A stretch of DNA of 7,922 nt from Flavobacteriales bacterium (GTDB lineage Bacteria > Bacteroidota > Bacteroidia > Flavobacteriales_F > PHOS-HE28), in the NCBI GenBank assembly GCA_025455765.1, contig JALOLX010000128.1, forward strand, positions 1-7,922. The letters are read 5' to 3'. This document shows, one piece after another, positions 1 to 5,732 of this stretch. The position numbers and the translations under genes are program-made. The notes under the pieces were generated by a model. That model saw nothing but the letters and a program-made list of their open reading frames with translations, was not told the origin of the DNA and ran no database searches. How positions within the stretch are numbered: position 1 is the stretch's first letter; each line of letters begins with the position of its first letter.

Positions 1-19
1 CAGCGGCCAGCGCCGCCAT
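1..19 (-). CDS. possible start of a further leftward gene (6 codons only)
   Basis: An ATG on the minus strand at 19-17 lies 12 bases after the stop codon of the uridine phosphorylase-like gene and stays open to the window edge, encoding MAALAA. The spacing matches the short gaps in the rest of this leftward run, so this could be the first codons of the next gene in the operon. Six alanine-rich codons cannot show a family, and the ATG may be accidental. Confidence 0.2.
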
Positions 20-31
20 CCAGCACTCCGG

Positions 32-931
32 TCAAGCAGTAAGGCGCTCCAACGCCTCTTCGATCATGCGGTCAATGGCGGCGTGATGGTCCTTGCTGTA
101 TTCCTTCCGCAGCCGGTTGGCCACGACCGTACACATCGTGGCCACTTTGTGCCCCATCATCCCACCCAGACCGTAGAGCGCACTGGTCTCCATCTCGAAG
201 TTGCTGCACCGCAGTCCTTCATGCGCAAAGGCTGAGAAACGCTCGTTCAATCCATCCACGGACGGCACGAGACGCAGCTGCCTGCCTTGGGGCCCATAGA
301 AGCCACCTGCAGTGAGCGTAATGCCCACGTGGTTGCCATGGCCCAGGAGTTCCACCAGCCCTGCATCGCCGGCCGCCACATAGGGTAGGGGCAGGTTGTC
401 CGGCCATTCGGTATCCTGAAGGAAGGCGTTCAACAGGCGGGACTCAGCGCTCGTGTTCTCGTAGGCGTAGTAGTGGAGCACGTTGTCCGTTCCCACACCG
501 AAAGCGCTCACGATCCGCGTATCCACAGGAATGTCCTCCTGCAACGCCCCGCAGGTTCCCAGCCGCACAATGCGCAAGGATCGGGACTGAGAGCGAGGGC
601 GCCGGGTCTCCAGATCGATGTTCACCAGGGCGTCCAGCTCATTGAGCACGATGTCGATGTTGTCCGTGCCGATCCCCGTGCTCAGCGCGGTGACATGGGC
701 GCCGCGATACACCCCGGTATGGGCCACGAACTCCCGGTTCTGCACCTTGTGCTCCACCGCACTGAAGTGCCGGCTGATCCGCTCCACCCGACCTTGATCG
801 CCCACTACAAGCACGAGGTCGCCGAGCTGTTCAGGCCGCAACGCCAGGTGGTAGACCGAGCCATCGGGGTTCAACACCAGTTCACTGGCGGGAAGGACAA
901 CATCGGTGGGGGTGAGGGTGATGGGGTGCAT
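32..931 (-). CDS. uridine phosphorylase-like nucleoside phosphorylase
   Basis: This 299-residue protein belongs to the PNP/UDP phosphorylase superfamily, cytosolic enzymes that split a nucleoside with phosphate into a free base and (deoxy)ribose-1-phosphate for salvage. Visible family landmarks, in order, are GDQGRV at 44-49 (phosphate-loop region, Arg48), STGIGTDN at 84-91, RLGTCGALQ at 123-131 (Arg123 and Thr126 match the phosphate-binding Arg/Thr of E. coli Udp) and NFEMETSALYG at 244-254 (Met247/Glu248 match the ribose-binding Met-Glu pair). FYGPQGRQ at 211-218 aligns with the FYPGQERY segment of E. coli Udp, keeping the Gln-x-Arg pair (Gln215, Arg217) that recognises uracil, so uridine is a better substrate guess than purine nucleosides. 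It is some 45 residues longer than E. coli Udp (about 253). The extra length includes a longer N terminus and a basic insert near 108-118 (ETRRPRSQSRS). The ATG start lies 12 bases after the stop of the DUF4197-like gene, so it is probably the last or next-to-last gene of the leftward transcript. Substrate is inferred. Confidence 0.87.
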   Translation of the reverse strand: MHPITLTPTDVVLPASELVLNPDGSVYHLALRPEQLGDLVLVVGDQGRVERISRHFSAVEHKVQNREFVAHTGVYRGAHVTALSTGIGTDNIDIVLNELDALVNIDLETRRPRSQSRSLRIVRLGTCGALQEDIPVDTRIVSAFGVGTDNVLHYYAYENTSAESRLLNAFLQDTEWPDNLPLPYVAAGDAGLVELLGHGNHVGITLTAGGFYGPQGRQLRLVPSVDGLNERFSAFAHEGLRCSNFEMETSALYGLGGMMGHKVATMCTVVANRLRKEYSKDHHAAIDRMIEEALERLTA

Positions 932-943
932 GGCAATAGCGGT

Positions 944-1663
944 TCACTGAGCGGCAAAGACCTTTTGGAGCAGGGCGGTGGTACGTGCCACAGGATCCTG
1001 GCGGATCTTCTTCTCTTCATCGGCAAGCAATACGAAGAGCCCTTCAATGGCCTTGTCCGTCACGTAGACATTAAGGTCGGGGTCCACGGCCTTGCCACCG
1101 GTGAGCAGGGTGGCCGTGTTGTAGGCGCTGGCCAGCGGGCGCCAGGCATTGGTGAGCGCGACCTGCTCGGTGGCCTTGGCCACGATGGGTGCGAACCGCT
1201 GACGGAGCGCCGCCTGGGTGCGTTCGCGCAGCAGGTCGGTGGCGGCGCGCTCACCTCCGCGCAGAATGGTGAACCCGTCCTGCACGCTCATGCCGGTGAT
1301 GGCATCCACAAAGACCGCCACAGCCTCCTTCGAGGCCAGCTCAGCAGCACTGTTCATGGTCCGCTCAAAGTCCTCCACCGGCCTGTTCATCCCCAGGTCG
1401 ATCAGCGTGGTGCGCACCTTGATGGCCTCTGCCGGAAAGGGAATGCGGATGCGTGCATCGTTCCAAAAGCCGCTGGCCGCCGAAGCCTTGTCCACACTGC
1501 GTTCGGTGCCCACCCGCAAGGCCTCCTTCAACCCCGCCACCACGTCTTCGTTGCTCAGCGTTGGCGATCCTCCTGTGCTGTTCAGGATGGTCTGGAGCTC
1601 CTGTGGCGAACAGGCCATCAGGCTTATCAGACCAAGCACGGCGAAGGTGCGTAGGATGATCAT
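944..1663 (-). CDS. DUF4197-like lipoprotein
   Basis: With the ATG at 1663 the protein has 239 residues and opens with a short lipoprotein signal: MIILR, a hydrophobic stretch, then LMAC with the lipidated cysteine at residue 18. Ser19 follows, so there is no Asp retention signal and an outer-membrane destination is more likely. The mature part resembles the DUF4197 family: a predominantly helical domain starting NEDVVAGLKEAL, then RIPFPAEA, a VEDFERTMNSAAE region, FVDAITGMS, and ending with VYVTDKAIEGLFVLLADEE and a terminal TALLQKVFAAQ. This full-length pattern (about 220-240 residues with a signal) is usual for the family, whose function is unknown. A TTG in frame at 1678 would add five residues and overlap the thioesterase stop as TTGA. 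I prefer the ATG because it places the charged residue and hydrophobic core at normal positions for a lipoprotein signal. It lies between the thioesterase and the nucleoside phosphorylase in a tight run, which does not reveal a role. Confidence 0.82.
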   Translation of the reverse strand: MIILRTFAVLGLISLMACSPQELQTILNSTGGSPTLSNEDVVAGLKEALRVGTERSVDKASAASGFWNDARIRIPFPAEAIKVRTTLIDLGMNRPVEDFERTMNSAAELASKEAVAVFVDAITGMSVQDGFTILRGGERAATDLLRERTQAALRQRFAPIVAKATEQVALTNAWRPLASAYNTATLLTGGKAVDPDLNVYVTDKAIEGLFVLLADEEKKIRQDPVARTTALLQKVFAAQ

Positions 1664-1674
1664 GGTCAGCGCGT

Positions 1675-2100
1675 TCAATGTTGGGTCAGTGCGTCCAAGG
1701 CCTGGTTCCAGTCTGCCGGAATGGCCATGCTGCGTTCGTTCACATAGTCAAAGCACACTAGCACGCTGCGGCCTTCCGCACACACACCCGGACGTTCGCC
1801 ATCGGTGCGTTGGATGCGGTAGGAGAGGTCGAAGCTGCTGCGTCCAATGGCGCTGCACCAGGCTTCTGCCACGATGGCGTCGTTCAAGCGCACGGGCATG
1901 CGATGGTCCACCTCATTGCGCGCCAGGATGAGGCCGCGGGCGCGCCAGTCGTTCCCTGCGGGGATCACCTGCTTCAGGTATTCCATGCGCGCCAGTTCGA
2001 ACCAGTGCAGATAGACGCTATTGTGCACATGACCGGCCATGTCCACATCTGCGAAGCGCACCTGGACCGGCACACGCACCGAACGTCCTTGCGCGGCCAT
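1675..2100 (-). CDS. acyl-CoA thioesterase, 4-hydroxybenzoyl-CoA thioesterase (hotdog) family
   Basis: This is a 141-residue single hotdog-domain protein of the 4HBT/YbgC type, cytosolic enzymes that hydrolyse acyl-CoA thioesters to a free acid and CoA. The diagnostic N-terminal block is RFADVDMAGHVHNSVYLHW at residues 15-33. Asp20 occupies the position of the catalytic Asp17 of Pseudomonas 4-hydroxybenzoyl-CoA thioesterase, and the Gly-His-Val-His-Asn segment and FELAR at 34-38 match the start of the central helix. The strands after it (ILARNEVDHRMPVRLND, then VAEAWCSAIGRSSFDLSYRI) fit the family layout, and the length is typical (130-145). The ATG overlaps the stop of the upstream 133-residue gene by one base (TGATG), implying translational coupling. 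Substrate chain length or ring type cannot be read from the sequence, and there is no Tol-Pal neighbourhood that would argue for YbgC proper. Confidence 0.87.
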   Translation of the reverse strand: MAAQGRSVRVPVQVRFADVDMAGHVHNSVYLHWFELARMEYLKQVIPAGNDWRARGLILARNEVDHRMPVRLNDAIVAEAWCSAIGRSSFDLSYRIQRTDGERPGVCAEGRSVLVCFDYVNERSMAIPADWNQALDALTQH

Positions 2101-2501
2101 CAGGTGATGGGGTTCAGCATCACACTGAACACCGTGATGCTGTTGGGGTCACGGTCGTAGAACAGCTTGTCCAAGGCCTCCATGATGTTGCGCGCCCTGA
2201 AGTAGGAGGTCTGCAGGCTGTTGTCGCCGCGTGCACTCCATTGAATGGTGTAGCTGCTCGTGCGCTCTTTGTAGGTACGCACATAATCGAGCATCGCGTT
2301 CAGTGCATCGAGCTTGTCCACTCCTTCGGTGGAATGGAACAAGAAGCTCTGATTGTGACGGGGATTAAGGGTAATGACGTAGAGCTTCACACCCTTGGTA
2401 CCCTCCTCATAGTTGAAGATGAGGTCGTCCTTCCCGATGCCGATGTAGCCGCCGATCTCCTTTTGCGCGCGGGCGATCTCCAGGTTCCTGTCCTTGGTCA
2501 T
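2100..2501 (-). CDS. uncharacterised conserved-type protein, 133 residues
   Basis: I cannot assign this to a named domain. It is a soluble, charged protein with no signal peptide or membrane segment. The N-terminal part (LEIARAQKEIGGYIGIGKDDLIFNYE) looks like a helix followed by strands. The middle has a KLYVITLNPRHNQSFLFHS strand pair and a helix (KLDALNAMLDYVRTY). The C-terminal part, SYFRARNIMEALDKLFYDRD then SITVFSVMLNPIT, mirrors the earlier strand with a second LNP motif, so the protein may contain two related alpha/beta halves (LNPRH near residue 47, LNPIT at the end). It reads as a genuine gene: ordinary codon use, an ATG 18 bases after the CapD-like gene's stop, and a TGATG overlap with the thioesterase. 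The style resembles uncharacterised proteins seen in Bacteroidota, an impression I cannot verify here. Confidence 0.72.
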   Translation of the reverse strand: MTKDRNLEIARAQKEIGGYIGIGKDDLIFNYEEGTKGVKLYVITLNPRHNQSFLFHSTEGVDKLDALNAMLDYVRTYKERTSSYTIQWSARGDNSLQTSYFRARNIMEALDKLFYDRDPNSITVFSVMLNPIT

Positions 2502-2519
2502 GGTAAGCCGCTGTACCGC

Positions 2520-4394
2520 TCAACGTTCCTGCGGTGCGGATGTGTCAAAGGTACTGTAGACCGAGTTATGGCTCAGGAATTCGGGCACCAGCACCTTCAT
2601 ATCCCGCACGGCATCCTCCGTTCGGTCCTCGTTGATCAGGGAGGGGAGACGGCCCAGGAACTCCTCCAGTCGGATCCTGTCCGTATTGCCGATGAGGATG
2701 CGGGGGTGATGGGTCTTCAGGGTGTCCTCGGCAGTGGCGAGCAGTTCTTCATAGAGCTTCTCCCCTGGCCGAAGACCGGTGTAGACCACTTCAATGTCCT
2801 CGCCAGGCACCAAACCACTGAGACGGATCATCTTCTCAGCCAGATCTGCGATGCGCACCGGTTCACCCATGTCGAACACATAGATCTCCCCTCCGTTGCC
2901 CATGGCTGCGGCCTCCAGCACCAGTCGGCAGGCCTCGGGTATCGTCATGAAGAAGCGCGTCACTTCCGGATGCGTGACCGTTACCGGCCCGCCTTCCTGG
3001 ATCTGCCTACGGAACAAGGGGATCACGCTGCCATTGGAGCCCAGTACATTGCCGAAGCGGGTGGTGATGAACTGGGTGCCCCCTTCCTTGGCATGCCAGG
3101 TCACCACCTGTTCAGCGATGCGCTTGGAAGCCCCCATCACACTGGTGGGGTTCACCGCCTTGTCGGTGCTGATCAGGATGAACTTCTCGACCCCGGTGCG
3201 CTGCGCCAGCGCGGCAACGATATGCGTTCCCATCACGTTGGTGCGCAGGGCCTCCAGCGGATAGGCCTCCATCAAGGGCACATGCTTGTAAGCTGCGGCA
3301 TGCAGCACCACTTCAGGCTTGTGCAGGAGGAAGAGCTGTTCCATGCGCCGAGCATCCCGCACATCACCGATCACCACCGAGAGCGCCTCGCTGCGGCCCT
3401 TGTTCTGCAATTCCATCTGCAGGTCGTAGGTCGGCGACTCGGCCACATCCACCAGTACGATACGGGCACACTTCAGGTCGGTCAGCTGACGTACGAGCTC
3501 GCTGCCGATGGAACCGGCCGCACCCGTGACCAATACGCGCTTGCCACCGAACAGGGCCTGTACAGAGCGGTCATCCAAGCGGATCACCGGCCTGCCCAAC
3601 AGATCTTCGATCCGCACCTCCTGGATCTGCCCCGCGCTCAGCTGACCATTGATCCAATCCTGAACTGGTGGGATCGTCAGGACCTTCACGTTGGCGGCCA
3701 TGCAGGCATCCACCACGGCGCGACGGTGCTCGGGGTCAGGTGTTGCAATGGCGATGATCACCTGGTCCACGGCTTCGCGTACCAGCACATCGGCAAGATC
3801 CCGGGTAGAACGGATGCTGACGCCTTCGAGCGTGCGTCCTACCTGGCGCTCGGCATCATCCACAAAGGCCACTACCTTGTAGCGTCGTTGCCCGGTACGC
3901 TCCAGGGTCCGTTTGGTGATCAAGCCCGCTTCACCCGCGCCATGGATCACCACGCGCACCTCTTCTTTTCCCGCTCCTTGTCGTCTCAGGTGTCTGATCT
4001 TGAAGGCGATGCGCACCACGATCAGGAGCATCGAGGTGGCCAGGAAGTCGATCACGATCACTGCGCGTGGCACCAGATACACCCCATCGAACAGGTGGAG
4101 ACGAACGAAGCTTAAGAGCCCGAGGACCACAGACCCGGCCAATACCGTGAGGAAGATCCTGCGAGCGTCTTCCGTACTGGTATGCCGCACCATCAACCGA
4201 TGCGTGCCCATCATCAGGAAGCTCAACCCGCGCACTGCAATGAAGACCGGTAGTACAGGTAGCAGAAGATCCACCTCACGCGCTGGCACTTGGAAGTTGA
4301 ACCGGAGGAGATAGGCCGCCGCCAATGCCATCAGGCACAGCACCACATCGATGAGCAGCACACCCCAGCGGGGAAAGAGGACCGGTGTTCGCAT
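2520..4394 (-). CDS. membrane-anchored nucleotide-sugar epimerase/dehydratase (CapD/WbpM/PglF family)
   Basis: At 624 residues this has the full length of the long-form polysaccharide-biosynthesis SDR enzymes, which typically act as 4,6-dehydratases on UDP-GlcNAc at the inner membrane and start synthesis of deoxyamino sugars for O-antigen, capsule or protein glycans. About four hydrophobic segments fill residues 10-130 (roughly 11-31, 43-62, 80-98, 108-130). A first Rossmann-like domain follows (VVIHGAGEAG at 148-157, CoA-binding-like). The catalytic SDR domain begins with VLVTGAAGSIGSEL at 287-300 (NAD(P)-binding Gly motif), then HAAAYKHVPLME at 365-376, STDKAVNPTSVMGASK at 409-424, TTRFGNVLGSNGSV at 444-457 and GLRPGEKLYEEL at 540-551. 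The active-site Tyr of SDR enzymes is Met420 ahead of Lys424, the Ser/Thr-Met-Lys arrangement known for WbpM and PglF. It is the first gene of the leftward run and is divergent from a glycosyltransferase, which supports a glycan role. The exact product (dehydratase or epimerase) is not fixed by sequence. Confidence 0.93.
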   Translation of the reverse strand: MRTPVLFPRWGVLLIDVVLCLMALAAAYLLRFNFQVPAREVDLLLPVLPVFIAVRGLSFLMMGTHRLMVRHTSTEDARRIFLTVLAGSVVLGLLSFVRLHLFDGVYLVPRAVIVIDFLATSMLLIVVRIAFKIRHLRRQGAGKEEVRVVIHGAGEAGLITKRTLERTGQRRYKVVAFVDDAERQVGRTLEGVSIRSTRDLADVLVREAVDQVIIAIATPDPEHRRAVVDACMAANVKVLTIPPVQDWINGQLSAGQIQEVRIEDLLGRPVIRLDDRSVQALFGGKRVLVTGAAGSIGSELVRQLTDLKCARIVLVDVAESPTYDLQMELQNKGRSEALSVVIGDVRDARRMEQLFLLHKPEVVLHAAAYKHVPLMEAYPLEALRTNVMGTHIVAALAQRTGVEKFILISTDKAVNPTSVMGASKRIAEQVVTWHAKEGGTQFITTRFGNVLGSNGSVIPLFRRQIQEGGPVTVTHPEVTRFFMTIPEACRLVLEAAAMGNGGEIYVFDMGEPVRIADLAEKMIRLSGLVPGEDIEVVYTGLRPGEKLYEELLATAEDTLKTHHPRILIGNTDRIRLEEFLGRLPSLINEDRTEDAVRDMKVLVPEFLSHNSVYSTFDTSAPQER

Positions 4395-4405
4395 GGATGA
4401 GCGAG

Positions 4406-4413
4406 CGAATGTA
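4406..4413 (-). promoter_or_regulatory. weak candidate -7 promoter element for the leftward run
   Basis: Read on the minus strand, 4413-4406 is TACATTCG, which matches the Bacteroidota -7 consensus TAnnTTTG at all fixed positions but one. It lies 12 bases before the ATG of the CapD-like gene. No TTTG-type -33 element is found at the usual distance, where the end of the inverted-repeat element (near 4433) falls instead. This is a pattern match in a short sequence and may be chance. Confidence 0.22.
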
Positions 4414-4426
4414 CGCTGTGCCCTGA

Positions 4427-4445
4427 GAGCCTGTTCGGGATCTCT
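4427..4445 (+). repeat. left terminal inverted repeat
   Basis: The sequence GAGCCTGTTCGGGATCTCT pairs with the reverse complement of 4576-4594, GCGCCTGTTCAGGATCTCT. The two mismatches are at positions 2 and 11 of the repeat. The end sequence GAGCCTGTTC is reminiscent of insertion-sequence termini. Confidence 0.75.
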
Positions 4446-4475
4446 AGAACGACGGACCTCGAGGCCATTTTTCGG

Positions 4476-4490
4476 TCAGGCACAGCCTGA
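4476..4490 (+). repeat. perfect 6-bp hairpin TCAGGC-ACA-GCCTGA
   Basis: Arms 4476-4481 and 4485-4490 are perfectly complementary around a 3-base loop. The right arm is also part of the larger inverted repeat 4485-4500/4522-4537, where it would pair with a second TCAGGC copy at 4532-4537. The two foldings therefore exclude each other. Confidence 0.6.
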
Positions 4491-4537
4491 AGATCATCCC
4501 GCCGTGCGGCGGGGTGCCTATGGGATCATTTTCAGGC
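4485..4537 (+). repeat. nested inverted repeat at the centre of the MITE-like element
   Basis: Outer arms 4485-4500 and 4522-4537 match at 14 of 16 positions when one is reverse-complemented (GCCTGAAGATCATCCC against GCCTGAAAATGATCCC). Inside them is a perfect 6-bp GC-only stem, CCCGCC at 4498-4503 and GGCGGG at 4508-4513, around a GTGC loop. There is no run of T after either arm, so it does not look like an intrinsic terminator. Confidence 0.65.
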
Positions 4538-4575
4538 GAAGCATGGGCGGAAGAGGGACCGGGGGACGAGTTTGA

Positions 4576-4594
4576 AGAGATCCTGAACAGGCGC
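4576..4594 (-). repeat. right terminal inverted repeat
   Basis: This is the partner of 4427-4445, matching at 17 of 19 positions in reverse complement. It ends 37 bases before the glycosyltransferase start codon, so the promoter of the rightward run must lie within or immediately next to the element. Confidence 0.75.
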
Positions 4595-4631
4595 TAACGA
4601 CCGGAAGGCTGCTTTCTTTGCGGTCCATTCC

Positions 4632-5732
4632 ATGCCTACCATTCAGTTCGTGGCAGCTCATCGCCCGGACCGCTCTCCCAGCCAGCGGTACCGGTTCGAG
4701 CAATACCTGCCCTATTGGGAGCGCAACGGGTTCGCGGTGGACTACGCTGCACTGCTGAATGAACGTGATGATCGGTTGTTCTATGCGCCAGGGGCCTGGC
4801 TGCCCAAGGCTGGGCTTTTGGCGCGGGCCTGGATGACCAGGCGTTCACACGTTCAACGTGCCTCTACTGCGGACCTGATCTTCATCCAACGAGAGGCCTT
4901 CATGACCGGGAGCGTGCGTTTTGAGCGGGCCCTGGCGCGCACCGGAAAGCCTGTGATCTTTGATTTCGATGATGCCATCTGGTTGCTCGATGTGAGCGAG
5001 GCCAACAAGCGGCTGAGCTGGTTGAAGGACCCATCGAAGACCGCCCGCATCATCCAAATGGCCGACCTTGTGATCGCTGGTAATGAATACCTGGCGAACT
5101 ATGCCCGCCGGTTCCATCAACGGGTGGAGGTCATCCCCACCGTGGTCGATACCGAACGCTATCGGCATACCATAGAACGAAGCTCAACACAACTGCCGGT
5201 AACGATCGGCTGGACCGGAAGCTATACCTCGCTCACCCATTTGCGCGCTGCGATCCCCATGCTCCAGCAGCTCCATCAGCGCCTTGGTGATCGGGTGCGC
5301 TTCAGGATCATCAGCGACCGTGACCTGCTGGTCCCTGGGTTGCCCATCGAGAACGTACGCTGGAGCAGTGCTACGGAAGCGGCTGACCTTGCGGCCATGG
5401 ATATCGGTATCATGCCCATGCCCGATGATGAATGGAGCAAGGGGAAGTGCGGGTTCAAAGGCCTACAGTACATGGCCATGGGCAAGCCGGTCGTGTTGAG
5501 CGCTGTGGGCGTGAACAATACCATCGTTCAAGACGGCTTCAATGGCTTCCTCGCCGCTTCCACAGAGGAATGGCTGATGAAATTGGAGAAGCTCGTCAAC
5601 GATAGCGAACTTCGCGCTCGCCTCGGAGCACAAGCCCGCCTTACCGTGGAGCAGCACTACTCCGTCAATGCCTGGAAGGACCGTTACCTTCAACTCTTCA
5701 ACGAACTGCTGAACGCCACCCCTCGATCATGA
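4632..5732 (+). CDS. GT4-type glycosyltransferase
   Basis: This 366-residue protein has the two-domain GT-B layout of family GT4 (group 1) glycosyltransferases, cytosolic or membrane-associated enzymes that move a sugar from a nucleotide donor to a growing glycan. The N-terminal acceptor domain opens with VAAHRPDRSPSQRYRFEQYLPYW, the SxSQRxR pattern common in this group, and contains FDFDDAIW at 110-117 and MADLVIAGNEYLA at 143-155. The donor domain begins around ITIGWTGS (IGWTGS at 192-197) and carries the nucleotide-sugar region KGKCGFKGLQYMAMGKPVV at 270-288. There the second Glu of the classical E-x7-E motif is Gln279, which I recall as usual for the KCxFKxxQYMA subgroup. The end is DGFNGFLA and a short helix. 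No signal peptide or membrane segment is seen. The ATG has no Shine-Dalgarno sequence ahead of it. The stop overlaps the gcvT start as ATGA. The divergent CapD-like gene supports a surface or protein glycan pathway, but donor and acceptor are unknown. Confidence 0.9.
   Translation: MPTIQFVAAHRPDRSPSQRYRFEQYLPYWERNGFAVDYAALLNERDDRLFYAPGAWLPKAGLLARAWMTRRSHVQRASTADLIFIQREAFMTGSVRFERALARTGKPVIFDFDDAIWLLDVSEANKRLSWLKDPSKTARIIQMADLVIAGNEYLANYARRFHQRVEVIPTVVDTERYRHTIERSSTQLPVTIGWTGSYTSLTHLRAAIPMLQQLHQRLGDRVRFRIISDRDLLVPGLPIENVRWSSATEAADLAAMDIGIMPMPDDEWSKGKCGFKGLQYMAMGKPVVLSAVGVNNTIVQDGFNGFLAASTEEWLMKLEKLVNDSELRARLGAQARLTVEQHYSVNAWKDRYLQLFNELLNATPRS

Larger units (their letters stand above)
4427..4594. 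mobile_element. MITE-like non-autonomous element, 168 bp, between the divergent genes
   Basis: The segment is bounded by 19-bp imperfect inverted repeats that match at 17 of 19 positions when one is reverse-complemented, and inside it lie further inverted repeats, so the whole is a long imperfect palindrome. The three bases just outside are TGA on the left (4424-4426) and TAA on the right (4595-4597). This is compatible with a decayed 3-bp TNA duplication of the kind made by some IS5-family elements, but not an exact duplication. No transposase or convincing reading frame fits inside. A shared bidirectional terminator is unlikely because both flanking genes start here and none ends here. I infer a miniature inverted-repeat element derived from an insertion sequence; the parent family is not established. 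Confidence 0.6.

Noticed and set aside
473..1654. 393-codon open frame on the plus strand opposite the nucleoside phosphorylase and DUF4197-like genes
   Set aside because: It crosses two well-supported opposite-strand genes and their junction, and its translation is His/Gly/Gln-rich with no family signature.
1664..1678. TTG at 1678 as start of the DUF4197-like lipoprotein
   Set aside because: The TTGA overlap is possible, but the ATG at 1663 gives a standard lipoprotein signal of 17 residues before the lipidated Cys. The extra MNALT adds nothing to it.
2241..4115. 624-codon open frame on the plus strand opposite the CapD-like gene
   Set aside because: It is rich in His, Gln, Gly and Asp with no recognisable domain, and it lies antisense to a gene with clear motifs throughout. 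Long antisense frames are common opposite GC-rich genes with biased third positions. The equal length to the CapD-like protein is coincidence.
4498..4513. GC-rich hairpin CCCGCC-GTGC-GGCGGG as an intrinsic terminator
   Set aside because: There is no T run after either arm and it sits between two diverging gene starts, where no transcript is expected to end. It is better explained as part of the palindromic element.
4613..4620. TTTCTTTG as a -7 promoter element for the glycosyltransferase run
   Set aside because: It differs from TAnnTTTG at the important A, has no -33 partner at the proper spacing, and would leave only a few bases of leader before the ATG at 4632.
4518..4703. small frames in the divergent intergenic region (4351-4575 plus, 4518-4703 minus)
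   Set aside because: They run through the inverted-repeat element and into the flanking genes, and their translations reflect the palindrome with no protein-like pattern.
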